Origin: Camillea tinctor
Lineage: Eukaryota; Ascomycota; Sordariomycetes; Xylariales; Xylariaceae
Assembly: GCA_022578605.1 (NCBI GenBank)
Contig: MU394055.1
Coordinates: 4,902-68,901, forward strand
Length of the DNA: 64,000 nucleotides
Direction of reading: 5' to 3'
The notes beneath the pieces were generated by a model, which saw only the letters and a program-made list of their open reading frames with translations, was not told the DNA's origin and did no database searches. Below are positions 13,079-24,322 of the stretch, in pieces (positions within the stretch are counted from its first letter, which is position 1; every line of letters starts with the position of its first letter). Made by a program: the position numbers and the translations under genes.

Positions 13079-13441
13079 AAAAGGGGATTTAAATAAAAAA
13101 CAACTACCAACAACAGACTGGGGACAAGAAGGCAAGAGAACCAAAGCTAGAAAGAATGGAAGAACGTTTAGTTTTTCTCTTCTTATTCCTCAAATTACTA
13201 TATAAAACAAAAAACAAAATAACAATAGATACAACGCCGATCTGGATTATGTAGGGGGGGCTTCGGATTCAATACAGTGTCTTGATATGGAAGGGGTATG
13301 CGCGTATAGCATGAAAAAACATATTACTGTTTCTTTACATTGTGGCCACCATGCTTCGAGTGGCTACATCATTAATATGGTACAGGATGGATGTCTTTTT
13401 TTGTTTTGATTATATATATTTACACTTTGGATATGGCTTTT
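13079..13441. other. Convergent intergenic spacer
   Basis: This 363-base AT-rich spacer lies between the 3' ends of the GT90 gene (+) and the ArfGAP gene (-). It must hold both terminators. I see no further gene. Confidence 0.7.
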
Positions 13442-15772
13442 TTATCTGCTTCGTGCACTGAGACTAGCGAATGCATCTGGACTGTGACGACCATTATTCC
13501 AGGACATCTCCAAGCCCAATGTCATGCTCTCGCGACTCCTTGCACCCGGCATAGCCCCGTTATGCGCAGACGCAAATGTAGCAGAAGGGGACGTTGCCGC
13601 ACTATTCAGGAAAGGATTTTTGGTCCCCGGCGCAACGGTATGGCCTGGGGTTGGAGCAACGGTCGCTTGTGGTTGAGATGAAACAGCCTGATTTGCCTCA
13701 GGGGCTGAAGCGGTCTGTTCCTGTGTCTGCGCGCGGGCTGGCGCGAGATGGGGATAGTTGTACAATGCCATAATGGACGCGTTATCGGCCCGCTGGGGTT
13801 GGTACACTGGCTGGGAGACCGGCTGAGGTACCTGGATTGGTTGTGGGTTTTCATACCATAATTGCTGAGGTTGGGGCGGCTGCGCAGGCTGGCTCATGGC
13901 AAAGAAAGGGTTGCCCGCACTCATTGGCTGGGGCGAGTTGTACACGTTCTGCTGTGATTGCTCGGGTATCTGGTTCAAAGTAAGAGATGTGGTGAGCCTC
14001 GTCGGCGATCTCGTGAAGGGATTGCCATTGTATGCTCCTTGGCCCTGAGTTTGAGCTTGTCCCTGAAGCTGTCCTTGTCCTTGTGCCTGACCTTGACCTT
14101 GAACGTGAAGCGGTGAGGAGTTCACAGAGAGGAATGATTGCGGGGCCGATGGAGCCTGCAAGAACGGATTGTAGCCCTGATGAGGCTGAGACGGAGGCTG
14201 TGGCTGGGACTGGGACACAGGTTGAGGATAAGTTTGGTTGCTGTTAAATGCAAGCGAGGCAAAATTCTGGGCTTGGTTGATCGGTGGAGTCATGGAATGG
14301 GGATAGACCGGCTGGGACATCGGCTGAGGAGCAGGTAGCCCTCCGGTATGATGGGGGAAAAGCGGCTGCTGAGACGGTGCCAGAGACAAGTTCTGCAGCG
14401 ACTGGTTTAAGTTATATCCAGCCTGTTGGGCCGGCATGCCGAAGGGATTCGTATTATCAAAGGGGTTCGTGTTATAGAAGGGATTCTTGTTCTGTAGTGT
14501 CCCGGTAGACTGTGTTGACTGGGGCTGGGCCGGAGTTATGTCCCAAGGATTGTTGCTGGGAGTGGTTGGACTTCGGGTCGGCGGCGGACTCGACCTGGTC
14601 GACAAGCCATTCATAGATTGCGCCGTGGGCTGGGGGGTCAACGACTTGGACACGGGCAATGTTTGTCGCGAGGTCAGAGTTGGTGGAGCTCCTCCCCCCT
14701 CACCAAGCCGCACCAAAGCCTCGATAGTCTTTTCTAGGTTCCCGTAAACGCCCTTCAGGATCATAGCATTGCGCTTGTCGTCGGTAAACCCCATATCCCT
14801 AAGTTGCGTCAATTTCTGGGCCGTGGTCTCGGGGCTGTCCTGTTGCAAGCTGGCGCCAAAGACCTTGGAGGTCATGGTGGGAAGCGAACCGGCACTGCGT
14901 GGAGGACGGGGCAGGTCATTGGTGGCGAAGACGCTGTCGCGTGGGCTCCGCGTGTCTTTCTTAGAGCGAAACGACAGAGTTGCCGACTTGAAGAACCTCC
15001 CACCGGTCTTGGGTGGTAGTGGTGGTGGAGTGCCTTCGTCTGAGCTTCCCGTATTGTGTTTTTTGGTGCCGTTCACCGGTGATTGGGGCTGGACGTATTT
15101 GGCTCGGATGAATCGTTCCATCGCGGAATCGGCTTCGTCGGCATCGACTGGGACGGGGGGCTTCTTGTTCTGGGGATTGTATTTCTTGTTGGACGAGACA
15201 TTTCCGACCCGCTTCATACTCTACACGAAAACAGTTAACGGGGGGAGGACTGGATGAAGTTGCGTAGCGCGAGTGTCACGTACCTCGACTTGCTCATTTG
15301 TCCAGCTGTCCATGCTTAGCGACTTGACCTTCGAGATATGCGTCCCCAGTTTACGATGGATGGCGGCGCATCGCATGCAGAGGAAAACACCCAACTATAG
15401 TCATGATCATTAGCTTGACTGCCCAGATATACACAATAATGATAATAATAGCAGCAATAATAGCGCGTGAGGCAGGGCTGGCGGCGACGCCCGAGACTCG
15501 TCGCGTTCTTCGGGGGTTGAACTGATTCAAGGCACACATACACTCCATGATGCCCAAGCTGGATAGAGAAGTTAGTTATAGGGCTATGAATATATATATA
15601 TATATATATATATAGCTAGCTCGAGACGATATGACGCACCTGGATTCCTGGCCTGGCAATCGGCACACATATTATTCCCTGGAACATTGTGTAAAAGGTC
15701 CTGAAGAGCTTTCTCATTGCGCGCCTGTTGGCGCTTGCTCATGAGAGACATGTTGGGCCGTCTTTGTCGCAA
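13442..15772 (-). CDS. GTS1: ArfGAP with UBA domain and NPF-rich tail (Gts1-like)
   Basis: Four exons: 15772-15640, a 17 nt micro-exon 15558-15542, 15394-15284 and 15220-13442, giving up to 679 aa. Splicing restores a canonical ArfGAP zinc finger, C-X2-C-X16-C-X2-C (CADC...CMRC), with the arginine finger in AAIHRKLGTHISKVKSLSMD. A UBA domain follows (MGFTDDKRNAMILKGVYGN), then a Gln/Pro/Ser-rich tail with seven NPF motifs and a QGQGQAQGQGQLQGQ run. This order matches fungal Gts1 and S. pombe Ucp3. Expected role: Arf GTPase activation in vesicle or endocytic traffic, with NPF motifs able to recruit EH-domain proteins such as Ede1 or Pan1 (family knowledge). Starts at 15751 or 15742 (MSKRQQARNEK) fit relatives better than 15772. 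Confidence 0.9.
15542..15558 (-). other. 17 nt micro-exon of the ArfGAP gene
   Basis: Flanked by a CTATCCAG acceptor and a GTATGT donor. It encodes the AWASWS segment of the zinc finger, and its inclusion gives exactly 16 residues between the two CXXC pairs. Skipping it would shift the frame, because 17 is not a multiple of 3. Confidence 0.85.
15591..15614. repeat. (TA)12 microsatellite
   Basis: A perfect TA dinucleotide run inside the first intron of the ArfGAP gene, between its donor at 15639 and the branch region near 15575. It could vary in length between strains. Confidence 0.9.
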
Positions 15773-18700
15773 CTAGTCGGGAGGTAGAAACATAAGACAA
15801 GACCGAGACAAGAAAAAAAGGGCTGGGCCAATTGATATTCCAGAGACTAAGTGAGAATACAGTTTGGTGGCATAAGCGGGTGCGGCGAAAGGGAGGGTGA
15901 TATCGTAGGCGGATATGAACCAGGGGCGTTGTTCCGTAGTGGGATTTCTTATTCGACTTTGTTGTTGGTTGCTATAGCTTTAAGGTCCACGGGCTGTAAT
16001 TAATTAAAGCAACGGGGAAAATATATTAAAAGAAACTTGACTCGCGGTGCGTGTGTAAATAAGAGAAAAAAAAGGGTTCAATGGGTTGAACCTAGATGAT
16101 GATGACGGGATGAAATAGAGGGAAGTTTCAAAAAAGGAGAGAGAGAAGCTATTGTAATGGTTTAAAACAAGAAGTATAAAAATAAGAAAAGGAAAGGAAA
16201 GAAAAAAGGAAAGGAAGAGAGAGAGAGGGAGAAAAGAGAAGAAGATTTAGGATTTGATTGATTAATCCATTCAACTACTACAAGAATACGAAGAATACCT
16301 CAGTAATAAGAAAGAGAGAAAAAAAAAAGGAAGAGGTAAAGTAAGAAGTAAGATACGTGCTAAAGGATTAAACTATTCACAATAGATAAATAATAAGATA
16401 AAAATAATAAGATAAAATAAAATAAAGAGCCTGATCTGGCAATTGAATATGGATATGGTTACGGATACGGAATATGGATTTATGGATATGGGTACGGGTA
16501 TGGGGAAAAAAAAGAAGAGAAGAAGGGAAACACAAGATCGGCCTTGGTCTCGATCGCAAAGCAAAAAAAAAAAAAAGAAGTCATGGCGATGTTAGACGGG
16601 GATGTTAGTGGGAGGGACCTGGAAACCCCACAAAAAGATAGGAGTTATTTAACCTAGCCTGCTATGAAGACTTGCAGCCTGGTCCGAGCTTTCACCGTTA
16701 CTAGCAACATTCTAACACCTACATAGCAAGACTAGTGTACCTATAGGTTAGCTAAAAATAAGGGAGTAGCCAGTCAAAAGGTGGGGTTTTCCAGGTTTAA
16801 AACAGCAGCTGGACCTCAGCAGCTGCAGCGAAGGTGGATTTTAGAAGGGGAAAAGACTCAAGGGCCCGGGGATTGGTCGATGATGATGATGATGATGAAT
16901 CAAATCGCCTAAACCATTTCCATTCTTCATCAACCATGGTTATTTCTTGTTTTTTTTTTTTTCTTCTTTCTTTCTTTTCTGTTTCCTTTTCCTTTTTTCT
17001 TCTTCAATAGTTTTAACATAAACTGGGAAGCTCGTATATCTTACCTACCAAAACCAAGAAACATGGAGATATTCTGAAATCCTGAGCTGAGACATCCTTT
17101 TTAGTTTTAGCGTCTGATCATCACTAACTTAACTTAGGTTACTACTATTGACTCTGTTCTCGACTTACTTTGATCGCAGTATTGTTTACCCCTGGACTAG
17201 GAATTGCAGTTTAGTAGCAACTGATAAGTTATATTTATCAGCTTACTACCTTGTATATACGTAAGTAGGCACAGTACCTAATTATTAGCGTAGTACTCTG
17301 TACCTGTTTGGAGGGGGTTTAGTTCCCGCTGTTCTGTAACTAGTTACTAGTTTCTAAACCAAAACCCCCTTTAGCGTCTCAGCAAATTAATAAGTGACCT
17401 ATCAAATATTCATTACTGAGCCCTCTCTTACATAGAATACTACCTAGTTACTATATGGGATAACTCCTTTTACCCATATCAACAACTAGACATAATTATA
17501 TATAAACCTACATTGGATAGAAAGAAAAGGAGACACTTACACAACGAATTTTATTTTCCTTTCTTGATATGTATCACACGTTCTCTGCATTATGCTGACG
17601 CACTCACTTACACACAGAGTGATCGCTTTTATGGATACATAGCGATAATATTGGACGAACCCTAGGACTTATCCACCTAAATCCACCAGTTAAGAACTAT
17701 GAGGAATGGCCAATGGTTATCTCGCTCCATCTATGGCGTGACGAATACCTATCTATCTACCGAATGGCTCCTCGTTCTATGGACCCGTCCAAGCTGTGCA
17801 TACATACATAGGTCACCTACATAGCATAGTTTACTTACCTACATATCCACTCTTACTTGACAAACCTCATTCGCGAATATCTTGAAACGGAGGCTGGGGA
17901 AAAGAGAATGGGGCTCCGGACACATACCGCCGTGAGGACTCGTTAGATATAGAAAACCTCGGTTTGGTATCTAGTCGAGGAGTTGAATAAGATGACAAAC
18001 TGATTATTAAATGGATATCTCTGTCTTATAATGTTTATTAAGCCAAAAGGGAGAGAGAAAAAAAGGAAGAAAGGAAGGAAGGCAACAGAGTGGAAACGCT
18101 ATAAAATTCGATACATATAGTATTATTCTCTTGGGAGGCATAAGCGTCTCAGCTATGTAGATTAGCTGATCTATAGCTGACAGCAACTAGTTACCCATCA
18201 CCCCCCTAACCTGCGGGCAACTACATAATAGCTGCAAGGAGCTGAACTTAGCCTAGAAAACAGAGCAAATTAGTCGTGTATGATCAAGCCACGCTGCACT
18301 GCGTAGTCATACTATATATAACTTAGCTCATCGCGCGACAATAAGTACGTTTACCCCATCTAGAACTCCTGTCGTAACAATAGTGTTTAGAGCTCGAACA
18401 AACTATTAGTAAATCTATTACAGCTACCAAGGCTTTATTGCCGCTTACACATAAAACCCCCTTAAGAATGACAATGACAAAGAAAAAGAATAAAGAAGAA
18501 GAAGAAGGAAAGGGGAATTGGGCTATCTTGCTGTTAGAGGTAGAAGAAGCCTACGTACTCCTGTGTCTTCCGGTCATCAAATAGGAAACTCCTCCCCTCC
18601 CCCCTTTTCCCCGTGTCCCGTTCGGTGCCGCAATCTTACCACCCGCCAACCCGGTAGCCGGAGTCATGCATCTAAAGTATTTATTTACTGCAGTTGGTTT

Positions 18701-19388
18701 ATTTTGGTGCTGTGCCACTCTACATACCTCCTCAGCCTAATGTGAAGAGCTCAGCTGAGCTTAGCTTAGAAAGCAGAACCAAGGGACAATTTGTATGTAA
18801 ACAAAATCATACTGCTTTGAGTGATCACCTGGGTAGCCAAGTTCTTCGCGCAACAACAAATACATTTATTCCATCAAACGTTCATATCGTGATACCTGCC
18901 TAGGTCTATGTAGGGCACATAGATCTGATGCATATATTCACAGGTCTTGTTAATAATTCATCTCTGCTGAGTCAACTAGCTAACCATAACCATACTATTT
19001 CCCCAAATAGCTCCTAGTTTCCCATACCATTCCCATCACATGGTTGGAAAATGGGATTATCCCCAATATGGTTCTAGATTAGAATACTTTCTAACGAAAG
19101 GCATCATGAAAAAAGAGCCGCATACAATTAGTAACATAAAGTCAGTGCAATCTATACATATATATATATACATTCATAATTCATTCGTAATATCCCATGT
19201 CCCCTAAGCCCCCACAACACCATAACGCCGCCTCTCCCTACATTGGTTTCTTGGATGCCGTATCTGGTGGCTAATACGCAACTTTCTTAGTAACGTCTGT
19301 CACAGGTGTAGCTGGGTGGCAGACAGGGCAGGTTCATCACATATTGCTTTTAAAGTATTCACTAGCAAGTTATAAGTTCTAAATTAAG
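15773..19388. other. 3.6 kb intergenic region, no gene recognised
   Basis: Bases 15773-16600 are purine-rich (AAGAAAGGAAAG-type) and are probably the promoter and leader of the ArfGAP gene. The rest is AT-rich with scattered short words such as TACCTACC. A (GAT)5-6 run lies at about 16881-16898. The longest open frames are 75 codons or fewer and look random. The last few hundred bases should hold the terminator of the FAD oxidase gene that ends at 19389. Confidence 0.6.
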
Positions 19389-20982
19389 TCAATTCTGGAC
19401 AGACGAGATCTTGAAACCACCAGGGCACAAGTGCTGAAAAACGCCATCAGGATCGTACTTCAAAGCCACTTCCCTGATTCTCTTGACATTTTCTTTACCG
19501 TAGCTCTGAAACACCTCTTGAGTTGGATGCGCATAGTTGGCGGTGGTCCAGCTCAGGAGGCCATCAATCGATTTGGCAAACTCCCGCACGCCCTCGTAAG
19601 CTCGTCGTAGCCGAGGGAAAGCCCAAGTCTCCAGCTCCGGCGTTCGTACCATCACATGGAGCCCCCAAATAATCCCATCGCTATCATGTTGCTCAAGGCC
19701 CATGACGTTTCCACCCGCTTCGATAGATCTCTGGATAAACGAGCGGGGAAGTGGCTGAAATACACACTGAGTCTTGAAGTCACCATCTTGAATATGGTTC
19801 TCTAACTCCTCCACGAGAGCATCATGTAGCTCAGCTGCTTTCATTATGATAGAAGCATCGTTCTTGAAGCACAAGGTGAACCAATTGGAACTAGGAACAC
19901 TTGTTAGTAATTTGTTGCGCATTGAGAACCCGTGGATAGGTGCATAACTCACTAGTAATTCCTTGCCTGTTCAGTGGTGTCCAAGAGTCCAAGGATACTG
20001 TCCTTCTTATACGATTTCCACATTTCCGGAAACGCCAGCCATTTATCTAGGATCGGTGGCTTTTCTACACCGGCCATGTTTGCATACAAGGCGGCAACGA
20101 TGGTAACGGGCTCCGGTGTTAGTTTGCACAACATACAAACAAGATTGGTATCTGGATCACCTGGAACCCTCTTGGTGAAGTCAACTATGGCTCCGGCTGC
20201 TTCAGGAAAGATTTCCTTTGGGAGCATAGCTCCACCACCCCAGATGGTACTGCATGGGAAAGCACGCATGGTGAAGTGTGTGACAATTCCAAAGTTATTG
20301 CCACCTCCTTTGAGAGCCCTGAAAAGATCCGCTTGCTCTCCTGTGGCGTCTGCTGTCACGATTCGACCGTCGGCTAGCACTACCTCATAAGAAACGACTT
20401 GGTCGCATGCGAAGCCGTAACGGGCTGTGAAGAGTGTGATGCCCCCGGTTAAAGCGAGCCCAGCAATGCCAACGCTAGCTTCCCGAGCTGCTCCCACAGC
20501 TCTTCCGTATCCGGCGAGCCTTTCGTATATCTGTTGATGCATGAGGCCTGTTAGTTGACGAGGGTTCGAATCACGACTAGAGTTGAGGACCTTGGAGAGC
20601 TGGAGAACATAATTGCCAAACGTACCTGGCCGGCGAGGACCCCAGCACCGATCATGACTGTCTCAGTCTCACGATCATAGGAGATGGCATTCATGTGTCC
20701 GAGGTCGATGGTCACGCCACCATTGATATTGTTGCTAGGCCAGAAGTTACTCCCTCCTGACCGTATGGCGAACTTCTGACCCGCGTTGACCAGCGCTTTG
20801 ATAGCGGTCGCAACATCGGCGGTTGTTTGTGGCATCAGAATACACGCTGGCTTTAGCTTCGCACAGTTGCTGAAGTACGAATCGATCCTTGCGGCATATT
20901 CATTAGTGGCGGGAAGGAAAATTTGGTCCTGGAGCCCGACCTCTACCAGAGAGTCTATTTGTTTGGAAGAGATTTCTTTCAT
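19389..20982 (-). CDS. FAD-linked oxidoreductase (PCMH + BBE type)
   Basis: Three exons, 20982-20626, 20530-19953 and 19890-19389, in phases 0 and 2, give 478 aa. The PCMH-type FAD domain spans about 45-215 (PQTTADVATAIKAL, GGGNNFGIVT), and a BBE-like C-terminus ends in YDPDGVF. There is no signal peptide, so it is probably cytosolic or peroxisomal. Fungal members oxidise secondary metabolites, for example in ring closures and oxidative cyclisations (family knowledge). Oddity: where covalent members have the flavin-linking His in RSGGH, this protein has Ser78 (RSGGSNF), so the 8-alpha-histidyl bond cannot form and FAD is probably held non-covalently. It lies at the left end of a block of oxidases and may belong to that candidate gene cluster. 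Confidence 0.88.
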
Positions 20983-22016
20983 AGTTGATTCTGAGCCTAT
21001 TCTGGAACTTCTGTGTTCAATGCTTTCACTCTAAACAGCATGAATACAAGTGAGTTGGATATGAGAGACGAAGGGTATGTGAAAGAGGGATATAGGGGGA
21101 GAGAGAAGCAGAGAGGGTTTAGGGAAAATAACAGAGGTCGGAAACGATATAACCGTTTACTACCGTAAAGAGCATTCAAAACTGACGTTCTTTGAGACTT
21201 TACGGTGGTTATTGGTCCTGACTTTCATTGACAATAAAAGCAAGAGCTGAAGGTATATGCAAGTTGGCATTGACTACAGCTGGTGAAAATGCCCCCGGGT
21301 GGCGATCAATGTTATTGTTACGCTTAATATAAAGTCTTACAGGACACTGCCTAGGCACCTAAGTGACCTCAAATAGAAAGAGATCAGGTTTCCGCAAGGC
21401 TATTTGTTGGGTTTCAAGTACCAGTAACCTCACACACCTATTCTAAATGTAAGATACTAGCTGTACCTGGTCATCTACTCTACTGTATCACCGACCCTTT
21501 CTTTGGTCTTAGAGGCTCACCTTCTTGAGGTTCGGATGAAACTACCTTTTTTTGCTCTAGTGGATGTGACTATGCTAGGCTGTGTAGCTATCTGTTCGTA
21601 CGTGCTACAGAGAGGGAATGCCATTAATGCTCCCTGTTGGTGATTCATACAGCCTGCCTTACGAGTTGGTCACTTCTTCGGAGGCATGCAGTCGCCCTTA
21701 TCAAATTCCGGACTTTGTAATGCAGTTGATTCTGCTAGTATGTCAACGAAATCCAACGGGGTGTAAAGTATGAGTGAGATGGTGTGTGTTCACTTTTGTA
21801 ATGTGAATCGAACGGTAAGCTGTCCTACAGAAAAGTCATAGAATTTGTGGGATTCCATTCTTTTTATCGTGACTAAGGGATACAGGCAGTTATGTCTGCT
21901 CAACCCTCTACGGAGGGGTTTAGACAAAATTATGAAAGTCTCTGTCCTAGGCCACTACAAGTCCATTTGATGATTTTCCGTAGGATATTAAGATTTAGTC
22001 TAGTTAGGTCTCCTTA

Positions 22017-22146
22017 TACCGGAAAAGATGGTTTAGGACAAGGCACATAAGAGAAATTTGTTTTAACAACGGAGACTATCGTATAGTGTATGAATGATAA
22101 TGGAAATTAGTAACGACTGTGCTAACCTAGAGTTTCCTCTAAGGTT
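22017..22146. repeat. Left copy of a 130 bp duplication beside the gap
   Basis: This 130-base segment is repeated at 22257-22386 with the same length and no indels, but with many substitutions in the second copy, mostly changes to T or A. The equal length and the skewed changes point to the same locus read twice at different quality, not to an old genomic duplication. Confidence 0.85.
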
Positions 22147-22160
22147 GGGGGGGGGGGGGG

Positions 22161-22202
<42 letters not shown>

Positions 22203-22256
22203 GGGGGGGGTGGGGGTTGGGGGGGGGGGGGGGGGGGGGGGGAGGTNNNNNNNNNN
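22147..22256. other. Poly-G run and scaffold gap (10 N)
   Basis: About 100 bases of almost pure G, broken by single C, T or A bases, end in ten N at 22247-22256. This is typical of base-calling collapse next to a scaffold gap. The 10 N length is a placeholder, so distances across this point are not reliable. Confidence 0.9.
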
Positions 22257-22386
22257 TACCGTAAAATTTGTTTTTGGACAAGGCAAATAATATAAATTTT
22301 TTTTAAAAACGGTGACTATCGTTTTTGTTTTTAATTTTAATGTAAATTTTTAACGACTGTGCTAACCTAGTGTTTCCTCTAAGGTT
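22257..22386. repeat. Right, degraded copy of the 130 bp duplication
   Basis: Ungapped copy of 22017-22146. Blocks such as CGACTGTGCTAACCTAG are identical, while others are flattened to T or A. It is followed by a C16 run and a T-run up to about 22416, mirroring the G run after the first copy. Confidence 0.85.
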
Positions 22387-22537
22387 CCCCCCCCCCCCCC
22401 CCTTTTTTTTTTTTTTGTGTTTCGTCCGTCAAGTAATCTCAAGAGAATGTCCAAGAGTAGATTATAGCAACCTTCCCATATCATGTCTTTCCACCTGCTT
22501 GTGGGGCCCAATAGACCACGCCAAGTGCCACTTAAAC

Positions 22538-24322
22538 TTACAGTATGTCTTCCTTGATAAATCTAGCGCCCAGCTCAGCAACTGGATAGACGACTGCTTG
22601 GGGATTTGCCGTTGGCGCCAGGGGCACGATACTCGCATCACACACACGGAGGTTGGAGCAACCATATACGCGCAGTCTGTTGTCCACCACGCCACCCATG
22701 GCGCGTGGCATCATTGAACATGTGCCAGTGTAGTGGTAAGCACCATCTGCTGTTTGGCGAACATAATCCTTCGTTGCTTCTAGGTCCGTGAACCGCTTAG
22801 TGTACGGCTTCAGGCGGGCTGTGAGTGGCTTTGCACGGCTGATGATGTCCTCCGTGAAGCGGACCTGGCGTGCAAGCACCTCGAGGTCTAGAGGGTGGGA
22901 AAGGTAACGAGGATTGATGATTAAGCCCTGATTAGTGCCGGCGTCCTCTGGCGTGGTGCTGTTGATATGCACAGAGCCGCGGGAGAGCGGGTGCGATAGC
23001 TCGATTGCAATCGAGACGTATTTGCCAGGAGCACGATAAGTTGGGTCTTCAGGCTTGTCAAAAGGTGTATACGCTGCGCCAAAGACGTAGTTGCCCACTG
23101 CTTCCGAGGGATTTGTGAGAAGGGAACGTATGAAAGCTTGGTGTGCGGCAGCGAAGGCCGGAGTGGTTGGTGGAGAGCGAGATGCGTCCGAGGCGGGATC
23201 CAAGGACCCCAGCAATTGGTCGAGATCTTTGTGTCCGTCTTCAGTGTGTAGATCAGGTAGCGGAAGCTGGGCCATAGTTATCATATTACTAGTACACAGA
23301 GGGTCTCTCTTCTTGGCTTTGTAGTCCTTGCTAGCAGTGTCAACAACATCGGGTTGCTGCCGGAAAAAAGCATCAAGTGTGTGCACATCATCATATGCTT
23401 CAAACACTAGTCCTGTAAAGAGGTGATTTTGGAGGTTCTCGCCGACGTGTGGGTTGTTGACAACGACCTTGATTCCCAAGCTCTGAAGCAAAGCAGCACC
23501 ACCTATTCCCGAGAGCTCGAGGATTCGGGGCGAGTTGATGGCCCCGGCAGAAATGATAACCTCTTTACGAACTCCAATAGTTTGAGGACCATCTTTGGAA
23601 ATGAATTGAACGCCTTTAGCGACGGCATCGTCGGCTGATGAAGGTCTTTCGAGTAAAACCCTAGTCACGGTCGTCTCGGTTCGAATTGTCAGGTTTGGTC
23701 TACTACTTCGAACTGGCTCCAGGTATGCATTGGCAGAATAGCTCCTCTGCTTCGTGCTAGGATCGATACTCTCCGGGGCGATAATTGGACCGCCAAGGTG
23801 GCCAGAGAGGGGATCAGTTTGCGGAAATCCCACGGACTCTAGGCCATCAATCCAGGCTTTCTCCCAAGGAGTCTCAGGTGTAGCCAGTGTAAGTTGAAGG
23901 GGGCCTGTGCCTTCAGTCGCACCTGAAGGCTTATGTAGAGTGAACGACTTTTTCATCGCCTCCTCGTACACGGTATAGTCCCAACCCTCGTTGCCCAGGT
24001 TCTTCCATCCCTCTACAGTTGCTCTGGAAGTAGGGGAAAAGAGGAAGCTATTGATTGCACTAGAACCTCCAAGGGCCTTTCCTTGGGGGATTGCGATCTG
24101 CCTTGTGACATTTTCTTGAGGGGTCGCACGGAATGACCAGTCAGCTGGTGAGTTTGACAGCAAGGGCCAAGCACCAGGAGTCAGGGTGGTCTGGTCATCT
24201 TTCAGGTCTACGCCGGATTCGAGAACGATAACTTGCAAGTTTGGGTTCTCAGAGAGGCGATTAGCCAGTACAAGGCCTGAAGTACCACCGCCAACGATGA
24301 CAATGTCGTAGGTCGAAGACAT
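22538..24322 (-). CDS. GMC-family FAD oxidoreductase
   Basis: Single-exon gene of 594 aa. The N-terminal Rossmann motif (DIVIVGGGTSGLVLANRL, about 6-23) binds FAD. The GMC signatures GKALGGSSAINSFLF and GAINSPRILELSGIG are both present. The C-terminal active site has His530 in YHYTGTC and Asn573 in TANPQA, the His/Asn pair seen in many GMC alcohol oxidases and dehydrogenases. It lacks a signal peptide, unlike secreted glucose or aryl-alcohol oxidases, so an intracellular role on a metabolite alcohol is likelier. Downstream of it is the assembly gap; upstream is a P450 on the same strand. It probably oxidises an alcohol in a biosynthetic pathway (inference). The substrate cannot be read. Confidence 0.93.
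   Translation of the reverse strand: MSSTYDIVIVGGGTSGLVLANRLSENPNLQVIVLESGVDLKDDQTTLTPGAWPLLSNSPADWSFRATPQENVTRQIAIPQGKALGGSSAINSFLFSPTSRATVEGWKNLGNEGWDYTVYEEAMKKSFTLHKPSGATEGTGPLQLTLATPETPWEKAWIDGLESVGFPQTDPLSGHLGGPIIAPESIDPSTKQRSYSANAYLEPVRSSRPNLTIRTETTVTRVLLERPSSADDAVAKGVQFISKDGPQTIGVRKEVIISAGAINSPRILELSGIGGAALLQSLGIKVVVNNPHVGENLQNHLFTGLVFEAYDDVHTLDAFFRQQPDVVDTASKDYKAKKRDPLCTSNMITMAQLPLPDLHTEDGHKDLDQLLGSLDPASDASRSPPTTPAFAAAHQAFIRSLLTNPSEAVGNYVFGAAYTPFDKPEDPTYRAPGKYVSIAIELSHPLSRGSVHINSTTPEDAGTNQGLIINPRYLSHPLDLEVLARQVRFTEDIISRAKPLTARLKPYTKRFTDLEATKDYVRQTADGAYHYTGTCSMMPRAMGGVVDNRLRVYGCSNLRVCDASIVPLAPTANPQAVVYPVAELGARFIKEDIL

Larger units (their letters stand above)
20983..22537. other. Intergenic region containing an assembly gap
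   Basis: Bases 20983-21180 are the promoter side of the FAD oxidase gene. From there to 22016 I see no gene. Bases 22017-22401 hold a duplicated flank, a poly-G run, ten N and a poly-C run, all probably artefact. Any frame running through the poly-G run (poly-Pro) is spurious. The true length of this spacer is unknown. Confidence 0.75.

Noticed and set aside
20555..20580. GGTTCGAATC match to a tRNA B box
   Set aside because: It lies in an intron of the FAD oxidase gene, the stem does not pair, and no cloverleaf is possible.
22063..22281. Poly-proline frame on the minus strand
   Set aside because: It runs through the poly-G run and the N gap and is an artefact.
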